A stretch of DNA of 64,000 nt, taken from NCBI RefSeq assembly GCF_041020765.1, contig NZ_JBEUEJ010000006.1; one strand, 5' to 3'. This document shows, in pieces, positions 21,070-29,250 of the stretch. Position 1 is the stretch's first letter; each line of letters starts with the position of its first letter. The notes beneath the pieces were generated by a model. The model was not told the origin of the DNA, ran no database searches, and saw only the letters and a list, made by a program, of their open reading frames with translations. The stretch comes from Kineococcus terrestris. GTDB lineage: Bacteria; Actinomycetota; Actinomycetes; Actinomycetales; Kineococcaceae. The translations under genes were made by a program, and so were the position numbers.

Positions 21070-21282
21070 TCAGGCGGCGGCGCGGCGGGCCAGGCCGGCC
21101 AGCGACCAGGAGCGCTTGCGCGGCGCGGGCACGGCCTCGGCGACGGGGGCGGGCGCGACCTCGGCGACGGGGGCGGCGGGGGCCGGCGCCGGCTTCGGCG
21201 CGGGCAGCGGGGTGCGGCGGTCGGCGTAGGCCTCGGCGGCCAGGACGGACATGATGCTGATGCCGGAACCGTTGCGGTACAC
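21070..21282 (-). CDS. Small Ala/Pro-rich protein, unknown function
   Basis: A 70-aa protein that I do not recognise. It starts VYRNGSGISIMSVLAAEAYADRR, continues with a low-complexity Pro-Ala stretch (about residues 28-54) and ends with a basic RKRSWSLAGLARR tail that could form an amphipathic helix. Support for reality is a strong GGAGAGGAG ribosome site at proper distance from GTG 21282, and an Ala/Pro pattern that is unlike antisense noise. It has no clear signal peptide or membrane segment. A peptide interacting with membrane or nucleic acid through the basic end is possible, but that is guesswork. Confidence 0.5.
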   Translation of the reverse strand: MYRNGSGISIMSVLAAEAYADRRTPLPAPKPAPAPAAPVAEVAPAPVAEAVPAPRKRSWSLAGLARRAAA

Positions 21283-21675
21283 GGGGACTCCTCTCCACGG
21301 GCCGGGGCTCGTCCCCTGCGCTGCAGAGGGGTTCGGGCCGCGCCGGGCGCCGCTGGAGCGCCGGGCGCCAGGACCACCCGCTCGCCCGGGAACTCGCGTC
21401 CGGCCGCCACGGCGCGTCCCGGCCGTCCTCCCGCCGCCGCAGCGCGGGCGGGTGGCGCGCACCCCGGACGGCGCACGCGGCACCCCGAGCGGTCGCTCGG
21501 CGTGGTCGACCCGTCACCGGTTCGGCGCCGCTGCACACGGGCGGGCGGTTGTCGAACCGGGTCCCGGTCGCGGGGACGGTCCCGTCTCAGCGGCCTCTCA
21601 GCGCCCGTGGGGCAGGGTCCCCCCGGTGCCCGCCGCAGCCCGCGGCGGACGCGGACGAGCCAGGGGGAGGCCCGT
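21283..21675. other. 393-base gap with no recognised gene
   Basis: The stretch lies between two divergent starts, the small Ala/Pro protein (minus) and the acyltransferase (plus). It is GC-rich, open in several frames, and contains no recognisable protein, RNA gene or repeat. It must hold both promoters, but no clear pair of -35/-10 elements was identified. Confidence 0.4.
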
Positions 21676-22902
21676 GTGACGGTGGAGGGTGTCCGGCCGC
21701 GGCCGGGACGGGAGAGCACGGGGAGGGCCGCCGGCACGGGCGGCCACGGGCGCGAGTTCCACCCGGACGTGGAGGGCCTGCGCGCCGTCGCGCTGTTCCT
21801 GGTGTTCCTGTCCGCGGCGGGCGTGCCGCTGCTGAGCGGCGGCGTGATCGGCGTCGACGCGTTCTTCGTCATCTCCGGGTTCCTCATCACCGGGCTGCTC
21901 GTGCGCGAGGTCGAGCGCACCGGCACCGTCTCGCTGGCGCGCTTCTACGCGCGCCGCGCGCGGCGCATCATCCCCAGCGCCGCGTTCGTGCTCACCGCGA
22001 CCCTGGCCGCCGTCCTCGTGCTCGCGCCCGGGACGGCCCGCGCCCTCGCGCAGGACGTCGTCGCCGCCTGCCTGCAGGTGGCGAACTGGTGGCTGCTGGC
22101 GGGCGACCTCGAGGAGCTGTCCGCGCGGGCGGCGGCCAGCCCGCTCAAGCACTACTGGACGCTGGCGGTGGAGGAGCAGTTCTACGTCCTGTGGCCGCTG
22201 CTGGTCATCGCCGTCACGGCGCTGGCCCGCCGGCGCGGGTGGTCCCTGCGGCGCAGCCTGTTCGGGGCGCTGCTCGGTCTGTCGGCGGTGTCCCTGGCGG
22301 TGTCCGCGCTCGTCACCCCGGCCGCGGAGCTGCTCGGCTACCTGGGCACCGGCTCGCGCGCCTGGCAGTTCGGCGCGGGCGGTCTGCTGGCCCTGGCCGC
22401 CCCCCGCGTCGTGGCGGCCTGCCGGGAGCCGCGGGTCCGCCGCGCCGTCGTCGCGGGCGGCTGGGCGGGGGCCCTGGCGCTGGGCACCTCGGCGCTGTGG
22501 GTGGTCTCGCTGCCGTACCCGGGCACGGTGGCGCTCGTGCCGACCCTGGGCGCCGTCGCGGTCATCGCCGCCGGCTGCGCGGGCACCGGTCGCGGCACCG
22601 TCGGCGGCGTCCTGTCGCACCCGGTGCTGCGGTTCTGCGGGCGGCTGTCCTACGTCTGGTACCTGTGGCACCTGCCGGTGATCCACCTGGCCCACGAGGC
22701 CGGCGTCCCCGACGGCTGGCGCGTCGACCTCGTCCTCGCGGTCCTGTCCGGCCTGCCCGCGCTGGCGACCATGCTGCTCGTCGAGCGCCCGCTGCGCTTC
22801 TCCCCGCTGGTGGCCCGCTCGGACCGGCGCGGCCTGCTCACCGGCCTGGTGGCCACCGCCGTGCCGCTGACGCTGGCGGCCGCCGTCCTGGTGACCGGCT
22901 GA
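21676..22902 (+). CDS. Acyltransferase 3 family membrane protein (OafA/YrhL-like)
   Basis: A 408-aa integral membrane acyltransferase with about ten membrane segments. Family markers are FHPDVEGLRAVALFLVFL near the start, GVDAFFVISGFLITGLLVRE (residues about 56-75), FYARRARRIIPS, and KHYWTLAVEEQFYVLWPLL with the HYWTL/EEQFY signature. Such enzymes transfer acetyl or other acyl groups to sugars of cell-surface polymers. It lacks the extra C-terminal SGNH domain seen in larger relatives. GTG 21676 is chosen from the GGGGGAGG ribosome site six bases before it. The following kinase gene starts 44 bases later from its own likely promoter. Confidence 0.88.
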   Translation: MTVEGVRPRPGRESTGRAAGTGGHGREFHPDVEGLRAVALFLVFLSAAGVPLLSGGVIGVDAFFVISGFLITGLLVREVERTGTVSLARFYARRARRIIPSAAFVLTATLAAVLVLAPGTARALAQDVVAACLQVANWWLLAGDLEELSARAAASPLKHYWTLAVEEQFYVLWPLLVIAVTALARRRGWSLRRSLFGALLGLSAVSLAVSALVTPAAELLGYLGTGSRAWQFGAGGLLALAAPRVVAACREPRVRRAVVAGGWAGALALGTSALWVVSLPYPGTVALVPTLGAVAVIAAGCAGTGRGTVGGVLSHPVLRFCGRLSYVWYLWHLPVIHLAHEAGVPDGWRVDLVLAVLSGLPALATMLLVERPLRFSPLVARSDRRGLLTGLVATAVPLTLAAAVLVTG

Positions 22903-22946
22903 GAGCCGGACCGGGTGCGCCACCGGCCGCCCGGCACACTGGCCGG

Positions 22947-24413
22947 GTGCCCGAGCGCCCCTCCCCGCGCCGCGCCTGGCGCGCCGCGGGCGTGCAGGTG
23001 CGCTCCGCCGTCGCCGCCACCGTCCTGCTCGGCGTGCTCGTGCTGGCCGGCAGCGGCCTGGGCCTGCTCGTGCTGCGCGACTCCCTGCACGAGGCCGTCG
23101 AGGCCTCCGGGTCGGTGCAGGCGCGCCTGGTGCGCCTGAGCGTCACCGGCGAGCTGCTGCGCGCCGGGCCCGAGCGCAGCGACGACGACGCCCGCGAGGC
23201 CCTGGACCGCGCCGTCGGCGCCGACGACGACCGCGGCTCGCTCATCCAGGTCGTGCGCCAGGACGACGTCGTCGTCGCCGCCAGCCGCGACGTCGCCGGT
23301 CTCGGCCCCCTCAGCGACGCCCGGCCCCGGGTGGCCACCGTCACCCAGGAGCGCGGCGACGTGCCCGGGCTGGACGGGCGGTGGTTCACCACGACGCTGG
23401 GCGCCTCCGCCGACGGCGAGTACTACCGCGTCGTCGTCGTGCAGCGCGGCACGGCCGCGGAGGCCACGCTGCGCACCGCCAGCGCGATCCTCGCCGTCGC
23501 CACCCCCGGCCTCCTGCTGGCCGTCGCCGCCGCCACGTGGGTGTTCGTCGGGCGCAGCCTGCGGCCCGTGGAGGCCATCCGCCGCACCGTGGAGGGCATC
23601 GGCGCCGGTCACCTCGACGGGCGCGTGCCCGTCCCCGACGGCCGCGACGCCGTCGCCCGGCTGGCCGAGACGATGAACGCGATGCTGGCGCGGCTGGAGG
23701 CCTCCCAGCGCGCGCAGCGGCGGTTCGTCGCCGACGCCAGCCACGAGCTGCGCAGCCCCGTGGCGACCCTGCGCGCCGCGGCCGAGGTGTGGGCCGAGCA
23801 CCCCGGCACCTCCTCCCCCGAGGAGTTCGCGGCCCTCGTGGCGGACGAGAGCGCCCGCCTGGAGCACCTCGTGGCCGACCTGCTCGTCCTGGCGCGCGCC
23901 GACGAGGGCCGGCTGGCCAGCGTCCGCGGCGACGTCGACCTCGACGAGCTCGTGGGCGCCGAGGCGGCCCGGCTGCGCGCCACCACCGCCCTGGCGGTGC
24001 GGGTGGCGGCCGCCCCCGCGCGCGTGCACGGCGACGCCGCCCAGCTGGCGCGCGTGCTGCGCAACCTCACCGACAACGCCGCCCGGCACGCGCGCGGCGC
24101 CGTCGCGCTGGGCGTGCGCGAGCGGGACGGCGCCGCCGTGCTGGAGGTCGCCGACGACGGGCCCGGCGTGCCGGCCGCCGAGCGCGGCCGCGTCTTCGGC
24201 CGGTTCGTGCGCCTGGAGGAGGCGCGCGGGCGCGGCAGCGGCGGCACCGGCCTGGGCCTGGCGATCGTCGCCGAGCTCGTCGCCGCCCACGGCGGCACCG
24301 TCGAGGTGGCCGACGCCCCCGGCGGCGGCGCGCTGTTCCGCGTGCGGCTGCCCGTCCCGCCCACCGGCTCGCCCGCGGACGCGGCTCAGCCCCCGTCGGC
24401 GGCCAGCCGGTAG
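22947..24413 (+). CDS. Two-component sensor histidine kinase
   Basis: A 488-aa membrane kinase. One membrane helix lies near residues 17-42, an extracytoplasmic sensor of about 130 residues follows, and a second helix (ILAVATPGLLLAVAAATWVFVG) leads to a HAMP domain. The H-box is RRFVADASHELRSPVATLRAA, the N-box LRNLTDNAARHA, and the G-boxes VADDGPGVP and GTGLGLAIV. The signal is unknown. GTG 22947 stands 6 nt after a CACACT hexamer, so it may be leaderless. Its 3' end overlaps that of the response regulator on the opposite strand by 28 bases, an unusual tail-to-tail layout. Confidence 0.92.
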   Translation: MPERPSPRRAWRAAGVQVRSAVAATVLLGVLVLAGSGLGLLVLRDSLHEAVEASGSVQARLVRLSVTGELLRAGPERSDDDAREALDRAVGADDDRGSLIQVVRQDDVVVAASRDVAGLGPLSDARPRVATVTQERGDVPGLDGRWFTTTLGASADGEYYRVVVVQRGTAAEATLRTASAILAVATPGLLLAVAAATWVFVGRSLRPVEAIRRTVEGIGAGHLDGRVPVPDGRDAVARLAETMNAMLARLEASQRAQRRFVADASHELRSPVATLRAAAEVWAEHPGTSSPEEFAALVADESARLEHLVADLLVLARADEGRLASVRGDVDLDELVGAEAARLRATTALAVRVAAAPARVHGDAAQLARVLRNLTDNAARHARGAVALGVRERDGAAVLEVADDGPGVPAAERGRVFGRFVRLEEARGRGSGGTGLGLAIVAELVAAHGGTVEVADAPGGGALFRVRLPVPPTGSPADAAQPPSAASR

Positions 24414-25063
24414 CCGTGCCCGCGCACGGTCCGCAGCGCCTGCCGGCCGAACGGCGCGTCGACCTTGCGGCGCAGGTAGCCGACGTAGACCTCCACGACG
24501 TTCGGGTCCGGCTGCACCAGCGGGTCCCACACGGCCTCCAGCAGCGCCTGCTTGCTGAGGACCTCGTCGGGGTGGTGCAGGAAGTGGTGCAGCAGGGCGA
24601 ACTCGCGCGCCGTCAGCGGCACCTCCACGTCCCCGCGCGCCACCCGCCGCGTCGAGGGGTCCAGCGTCAGGTCGCCCGCGGACAGCACCGCCGGGCGGGC
24701 CGGCGCCCCCCGCCGCAGCAGCGCGTGCACGCGCGCCACGAGGACGCGGAACGCGAACGGCTTGCGCAGGAAGTCGTCGGCGCCCAGGTCGAACGCGTCG
24801 GTCTCGTCGTACTCGCCGTCCTTGGCGGTCAGGACCAGCACGGGCGTCCACACCCCGGCCGAGCGCAGGTCGCGGCACACCTCGTAGCCGTTGCGGCCGG
24901 GCAGCATGAGGTCCAGGACGAGCACGTCGTAGTCCTGCTCGCGCGCGCGCCGGAACCCCTCCAGGCCGTCGTGGGCGACGTCCACGGAGAAACCCTCGGC
25001 GACCAGCCCGCGCCGCACCGTCTCGGCCAGGCGCACCTCGTCCTCGACCAGCAGGACCCTCAC
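24386..25063 (-). CDS. OmpR/PhoB family response regulator
   Basis: A 225-aa regulator. The receiver domain begins VRVLLVEDEVRLAETVRRGL. The phosphoryl-acceptor Asp is in YDVLVLDLMLPGRNG, the Thr in VLVLTAKDG, and the Lys in FLRKPFAF. The winged-helix output domain (residues about 125-222) includes LTAREFALLHHFL, EAVWDP and VVEVYVGYLRRKVDAPFG, ending RTVRGHGYRLA. GTG 25063 is chosen by domain start; upstream codons show no homology. It is the expected partner of the kinase at 22947, although the genes converge and overlap rather than forming an operon. Confidence 0.92.
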   Translation of the reverse strand: MRVLLVEDEVRLAETVRRGLVAEGFSVDVAHDGLEGFRRAREQDYDVLVLDLMLPGRNGYEVCRDLRSAGVWTPVLVLTAKDGEYDETDAFDLGADDFLRKPFAFRVLVARVHALLRRGAPARPAVLSAGDLTLDPSTRRVARGDVEVPLTAREFALLHHFLHHPDEVLSKQALLEAVWDPLVQPDPNVVEVYVGYLRRKVDAPFGRQALRTVRGHGYRLAADGG

Positions 25064-25328
25064 CGACGCACCCCCGTCCGCGCACCGCGCTCCGCCGCCC
25101 GAGCCTCGCACGGCGCCGGCGCCGGGGGCGCGCCCGGGCGGCCAGGACCGCCCGCCCGCACCGCCGCGGGCACGGGCGGTGGCCCCTGCTCGACGGTCGG
25201 CGACCGTTCCCGGCCCGCTGCGCGACCGTCACCGGATGGTGATCCGGATCGGGCCGTTCCGAGTGGCCGAGGTCACGTCGCGCCCCTACCGTCTCGGCAG
25301 GAAGCGATCACCACGAAAGGACACGACC

Positions 25329-25601
25329 GTGCTGGGCACCATCATCGGACTCCTCGTCATCGGCCTCGTCGCCGGGTTCCTCGCCCGCGCGATCGTCCCC
25401 GGCAAGCAGTCCATGGGCATCGGCGGGACGATCCTGCTCGGTGTCGTGGGCTCGTTCATCGGCGGTTTCCTCGGCCGGGTCCTGTTCGGCAGCGGCGACA
25501 GCTTCGTGCAGCCGTCCAGCTGGATCGGCTCGATCATCGGCGCGATCATCGCGCTGCTGATCTGGACCCGCGTCGGCGGCCGCAGCCGCACCCGCGCCTG
25601 A
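25329..25601 (+). CDS. GlsB/YeaQ/YmgE family stress-response membrane protein
   Basis: A 90-aa protein with three hydrophobic segments and glycine-rich GxxxG patterns (IGLLVIGLVAGFLARAIVPGKQ, GGTILLGVVGSFIGGFLGRVLF, SSWIGSIIGAIIALLIWTRV), as in the transglycosylase-associated GlsB family. Members respond to stress; their molecular role is unclear. GTG 25329 has a GAAAGG ribosome site 8 bases upstream. The 265-base upstream region is divergent from the response regulator and shows no clear promoter. The gene stands alone. Confidence 0.87.
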   Translation: MLGTIIGLLVIGLVAGFLARAIVPGKQSMGIGGTILLGVVGSFIGGFLGRVLFGSGDSFVQPSSWIGSIIGAIIALLIWTRVGGRSRTRA

Positions 25602-25672
25602 CACCCCGAGGCGCACGACCCGTCCGCTGAGCGCGGGCGGGGACCGAGCACCCGTCCGGCCGCGGCCGCCCC

Positions 25673-26425
25673 TCAGCGCAGCAGGTTCGCGCTCGAGACG
25701 GTGGTCGCGGCCAGGACGAGGTGCTCGAACCGCTTCTGGTCCAGGCGCTTGGCCACCCACCGGCCGGTGAACGCCCCGGCCACCACGGCGGGCAGCAGCA
25801 GCAGGTCCAGCCGCAGCGAGTCCAGCGTGATGAGCCCCAGGCCCACGCTGAACGGCAGCTTGAACACGTTGACGATGAAGAAGAACCAGGCGCCGGTGCC
25901 GAGGAAGGCCATGACGCCGAAACCCATCGTCAGCAGGTAGATCGACATCGCGGCACCGCCCGCGTTGGCGACCATCGTGGTGAAACCGGCGACGAAGCCG
26001 AAGAACACCCCGACGGCGATCCGGCGCCCCCGCGAGGCCGGCACGACGTCCCCCGCGCGCCGCTGCCGGAACACCCGCACGTAGTGGATCACCACGAGGG
26101 CCAGCAGCACCCCGCCGATGGAGCGGCGCATCACGGTGTCGCTGACGGCGTCCACGAACGCCACCCCGACGAGCACCCCGACGGCCACCGACGGGAACAG
26201 CCGCAGCAGCAGCCCCCAGTCGGCGTGCCGGCGGTACACCGCCAGCGCGAACAGGTCGCCGACGATGAGCAGCGGCAGGATCGTGCCCGTCGACTCCTTC
26301 GCCGGCAGGACCGCCGCGAACACCGCGACCGCGATGGAGGCGGCACCGCCCAGGCAGGTCTTGGCGAACCCGACGACGAGCGCGGCCAGCAGCAGGGCGA
26401 CGAACCCGGTCGTCGTCACGTCCAC
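25673..26425 (-). CDS. TauE/SafE family sulfite exporter-like permease
   Basis: A 250-aa membrane protein with about eight helices and the internal duplication of TauE/SafE transporters. The first-half marker is VVGFAKTCLGGAASIAVAVFAAVLPAKESTGTILPLLI (residues about 18-55). The second is FVAGFTTMVANAGGAAMSIYLL. These proteins move anions such as sulfite, sulfoacetate or organosulfonates; the substrate here is unknown. It starts at GTG 26425, 83 bases from and divergent to dinB. The other end converges with the GlsB-like gene. Confidence 0.87.
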   Translation of the reverse strand: MDVTTTGFVALLLAALVVGFAKTCLGGAASIAVAVFAAVLPAKESTGTILPLLIVGDLFALAVYRRHADWGLLLRLFPSVAVGVLVGVAFVDAVSDTVMRRSIGGVLLALVVIHYVRVFRQRRAGDVVPASRGRRIAVGVFFGFVAGFTTMVANAGGAAMSIYLLTMGFGVMAFLGTGAWFFFIVNVFKLPFSVGLGLITLDSLRLDLLLLPAVVAGAFTGRWVAKRLDQKRFEHLVLAATTVSSANLLR

Positions 26426-26508
26426 GCGGCGGCCCCCGCCCGGTCGTGGCGGCTGCGGGGGGACGGGGGTGGGGCGTGGCGCACCCCGCGAGCGTAGGGG
26501 GCGCGAGG

Positions 26509-27903
26509 ATGGGCTCCGTGCGGCTGCCCGACCCGACGCGACCCGGCGTGCTGCACCTGGACCTGGACGCCTTCTTCGCCGCCGTCGAGCAGCGCGACAA
26601 GCCGTCCCTGCGCGGCAAGCCCGTCGTCGTCGGCGGCACGGGCGGGCGCGGGGTCGTGGCCACCGCCTCCTACGAGGCGCGCGTGCACGGCGTCGGGTCC
26701 GCGCAGCCGATGGGGCAGGCGCGGCGGCTGAGCCCGCACGCGGCGTTCCTGGCGGGCCGGTTCGAGGCCTACCGCGCCGTGTCGGCGCAGGTGATGGCGA
26801 TCGCGCGGGAGCTGTCGCCGCTGGTGGAGCCGGTGTCCCTGGACGAGGCGTACGTGGACGTCGGTGCGGTCCTGCCCGGCGTGGACGCCGCGGCCGTCGC
26901 GGAGGTGGGCGCCGCGCTGCGCGCGCGGGTGCGGGCGGCGACGGGGCTGACGGTGTCGGTGGGGGCCGGCGCCAGCAAGTTCGTCGCCAAGATCGCCTCG
27001 GACGCCCGCAAGCCCGACGGGCTGGTCGTCGTCCCGCCGGCCGAGCAGGCCGCGTGGCTGGCGCCGCTGAGCGTGCGCGTGGTGCCGGGGGTGGGGGCGG
27101 TGACCGCCGAGCGGCTGGCGCGCAGCGGCGTGCGCACCGTGGCCGACCTGGCCGCCGCTGACGAGGGCGACCTGGTCCGGCTGCTGGGCCGCGCGCACGG
27201 CACGTCGCTGCGGGCGCTGGCCCGCGGGCACGACCCGCGCCCGGTCGTGCCCGAGCGGGAGGCGAAGTCGGTGTCGGCGGAGGAGACGTTCCCCGTCGAC
27301 CTCACCGACCGCCGGGAGCTGATCGAGCGGGCGCGGCGGACCGCCGCCCGGGTCGCCTCCCGGCTGCTGGCGGACGGGCTGTCCGGGCGCACCGTCACCG
27401 TCAAGGTGCGCCGCTTCGACTTCACGACGGTCAGCCGCTCGCGCACCCTCACCCACGCCACCTCCTCGGCCCGCGAGATCGGCGGGCACGCCGCGGACCT
27501 GCTGGCGGGGGTGGACGTGGCCGACGGCGTGCGGCTGCTGGGGGTGGGCGTGTCGGGGCTGAGCGAGTACGCGCAGGCGGACCTGCTGGCCGACCTGCTG
27601 CCGCCGCCGGGGGAGCCGGAGGAGCAGGAGGTGCTGGGCGAGCCGGAGGGGCCGGGGGACGGTGCCGAGGACGTGCCCGCGCCGGAGCCGGCGGGCGAGC
27701 CGGTGTGGCGGCCCGGGCAGGACGTCGTCCACGACGAGCACGGGCCCGGGTGGGTGCAGGGCTCGGGGGTGGGGCGGGTCACCGTGCGCTTCGAGGGCCC
27801 GCACACGCCCGTCGGCCGGGTGCGCACCTTCCGCGTCGGCGACCCGGCCCTGCGGCCCGGCCCGCCCCCCGTGTGGGACCCGGATCGTGACTCGCCGAGG
27901 TGA
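26509..27903 (+). CDS. dinB: DNA polymerase IV (Y-family), with C-terminal SH3-like extension
   Basis: A 464-aa translesion polymerase. The catalytic metal residues are in VLHLDLDAFFAAVEQ (residues about 14-28) and LDEAYVDVG. The fingers motif ATASYEARVHGV, the helix-hairpin-helix in RVVPGVGAVTAERLARSGV and the little-finger domain (to about residue 370) follow. After an acidic linker, residues about 397-450 form an extra module, DVVHDEHGPGWVQ then RVTVRFEG, resembling a KOW/Tudor-like SH3 barrel. A similar unit stands alone in the gene at 39744. The normal beta-clamp motif is not obvious, so the extension may substitute for partner contact. ATG 26509 is the first supported start. Confidence 0.93.
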   Translation: MGSVRLPDPTRPGVLHLDLDAFFAAVEQRDKPSLRGKPVVVGGTGGRGVVATASYEARVHGVGSAQPMGQARRLSPHAAFLAGRFEAYRAVSAQVMAIARELSPLVEPVSLDEAYVDVGAVLPGVDAAAVAEVGAALRARVRAATGLTVSVGAGASKFVAKIASDARKPDGLVVVPPAEQAAWLAPLSVRVVPGVGAVTAERLARSGVRTVADLAAADEGDLVRLLGRAHGTSLRALARGHDPRPVVPEREAKSVSAEETFPVDLTDRRELIERARRTAARVASRLLADGLSGRTVTVKVRRFDFTTVSRSRTLTHATSSAREIGGHAADLLAGVDVADGVRLLGVGVSGLSEYAQADLLADLLPPPGEPEEQEVLGEPEGPGDGAEDVPAPEPAGEPVWRPGQDVVHDEHGPGWVQGSGVGRVTVRFEGPHTPVGRVRTFRVGDPALRPGPPPVWDPDRDSPR

Positions 27904-28047
27904 ACGTGTTGCGCTCCGTGGGTGAACTCCCAGCGCGGTCACAGCTGCGGGTGGCACCCTCGGTGACCGGGTCGGGCGCGGGGGGCGCCCGGCCCGCGTC
28001 CCGACCGCGCGGCCGGGACGCCGGGACGACGCGGTGGGGGGACGGGC

Positions 28048-29250
28048 ATGGGTGCGGGCACCAGGGCCGGCAGCGGGTACGAGGTCGAGCGGATCACCGT
28101 CGACGACGTCAGCGACGCGCTGCGCGCCGAGTGGTACGGCCTCGTCGGGCGCCAGGGCGCGCCCGCGAACCCGTTCAGCTCGCCGCTGTGGGTCGAGCAC
28201 CACTACCGCACGGCCGTGCCCGATCGGGCGCAGCAGCACCTGCTGCTCGTGCGCGACGGCGCCGGCCGCCTGGCCGGGGTGGCGCCCTTCCACGAGCAGG
28301 TCGTGGGCCCGGCCCGCCTGCCGCTGGGCCGGCGCCTCGTCCTGGCCGGCTACGGCCGCCCCGGCCCGCTGGAGCTGCCGCAGGTCCTCGCGCCCGTCGA
28401 CCCGCGCGGCGTCCACCAGGCCGTCGTGCGCGCCACCCGCGACGTGCCGGGCGTGGACTGGGCGGAGCTGTCGATGGCCCGCGACGACGCCTGGTTCGAG
28501 CCGGCCTGGGTGGAGGAGACCACCGCCGCGGCCCCGCACTCCGCCCACCGGGCCGCGCGCGCCTGCGTCGTGCTGCCGCTGGAGGGCGGCTGGGACCAGG
28601 TGCGCGCCGGTTTCAAGCGCAACCTCAAGGAGAGCCTGCGCCGCAGCCGCAACCGGCTGACCCGCACGGGCCGCGACTGGAGCGTGCGCGTGCTGGAGGG
28701 CGCCGAGGTCGACGACGCCGCCGTGCAGCGGCTGTTCCGCCTGCACGCGGCGCGCGCCGGGTTCGGCGGCAGCACCTCCACCCACCCCGACGCCTACGCC
28801 GACCCGGCGGTGCGCGAGCCGCTGCGGGCGCTGCTGCCGCGGCTGGCGGGGGCCAAGGAGGCCAGCCTGACCGAGCTCGTCGTGGACGGCGACGTCGTCG
28901 CCTCCCAGCTGGCTCTGCATGCGCCCGGCACGGCGTACGTGCACTCCTCCGGCCTGGACCCGGCGTACTGGGAGTTCTCGGCCGTCACGCTGCTGCAGGC
29001 GGCGGTGGTCCAGGCCGCCGCCGAGCGCGGGGACGCGTTCGTGAACTTCTCGCCCGGCCCGAACGTGGCGAAGATGCGCTGGAGCGAGCGCGTGCACGTG
29101 CAGGACGACGTCGCGTACGCGACCGGCTCGCGCGCCTCGGCGGTGCGCTACGCGGCGTTCTCCCAGCTGGCCGCCCTCAAGCAGGTGCGGCACGCCGTGG
29201 CGGTGGCGCGCGCCAACAGCCCGCGCCCGGCGCCCGGCGCGCCGTCCTGA
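28048..29250 (+). CDS. GNAT superfamily protein (CelD/FemAB-like acetyltransferase)
   Basis: A 400-aa protein of the double-GNAT type (Acetyltransf_6/CelD-like). The N-terminal half contains NPFSSPLWVEHHYRTA and LGRRLVLAGYGRPGPLELPQVLAP. The C-terminal GNAT core has KRNLKESLRRSRNRL (residues about 190-204), LTELVVDGDVVASQLALHAPGTAYVHSSGLDPAYWEFS and VNFSPGPNVAKMRWSE. Relatives modify polysaccharides or peptidoglycan peptides. The gene lies between dinB and an alkA-like gene, but no functional link to repair is implied. ATG 28048 is preceded by GGGGGGACGGG. Its stop overlaps the probable start of the next gene. Confidence 0.82.
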   Translation: MGAGTRAGSGYEVERITVDDVSDALRAEWYGLVGRQGAPANPFSSPLWVEHHYRTAVPDRAQQHLLLVRDGAGRLAGVAPFHEQVVGPARLPLGRRLVLAGYGRPGPLELPQVLAPVDPRGVHQAVVRATRDVPGVDWAELSMARDDAWFEPAWVEETTAAAPHSAHRAARACVVLPLEGGWDQVRAGFKRNLKESLRRSRNRLTRTGRDWSVRVLEGAEVDDAAVQRLFRLHAARAGFGGSTSTHPDAYADPAVREPLRALLPRLAGAKEASLTELVVDGDVVASQLALHAPGTAYVHSSGLDPAYWEFSAVTLLQAAVVQAAAERGDAFVNFSPGPNVAKMRWSERVHVQDDVAYATGSRASAVRYAAFSQLAALKQVRHAVAVARANSPRPAPGAPS

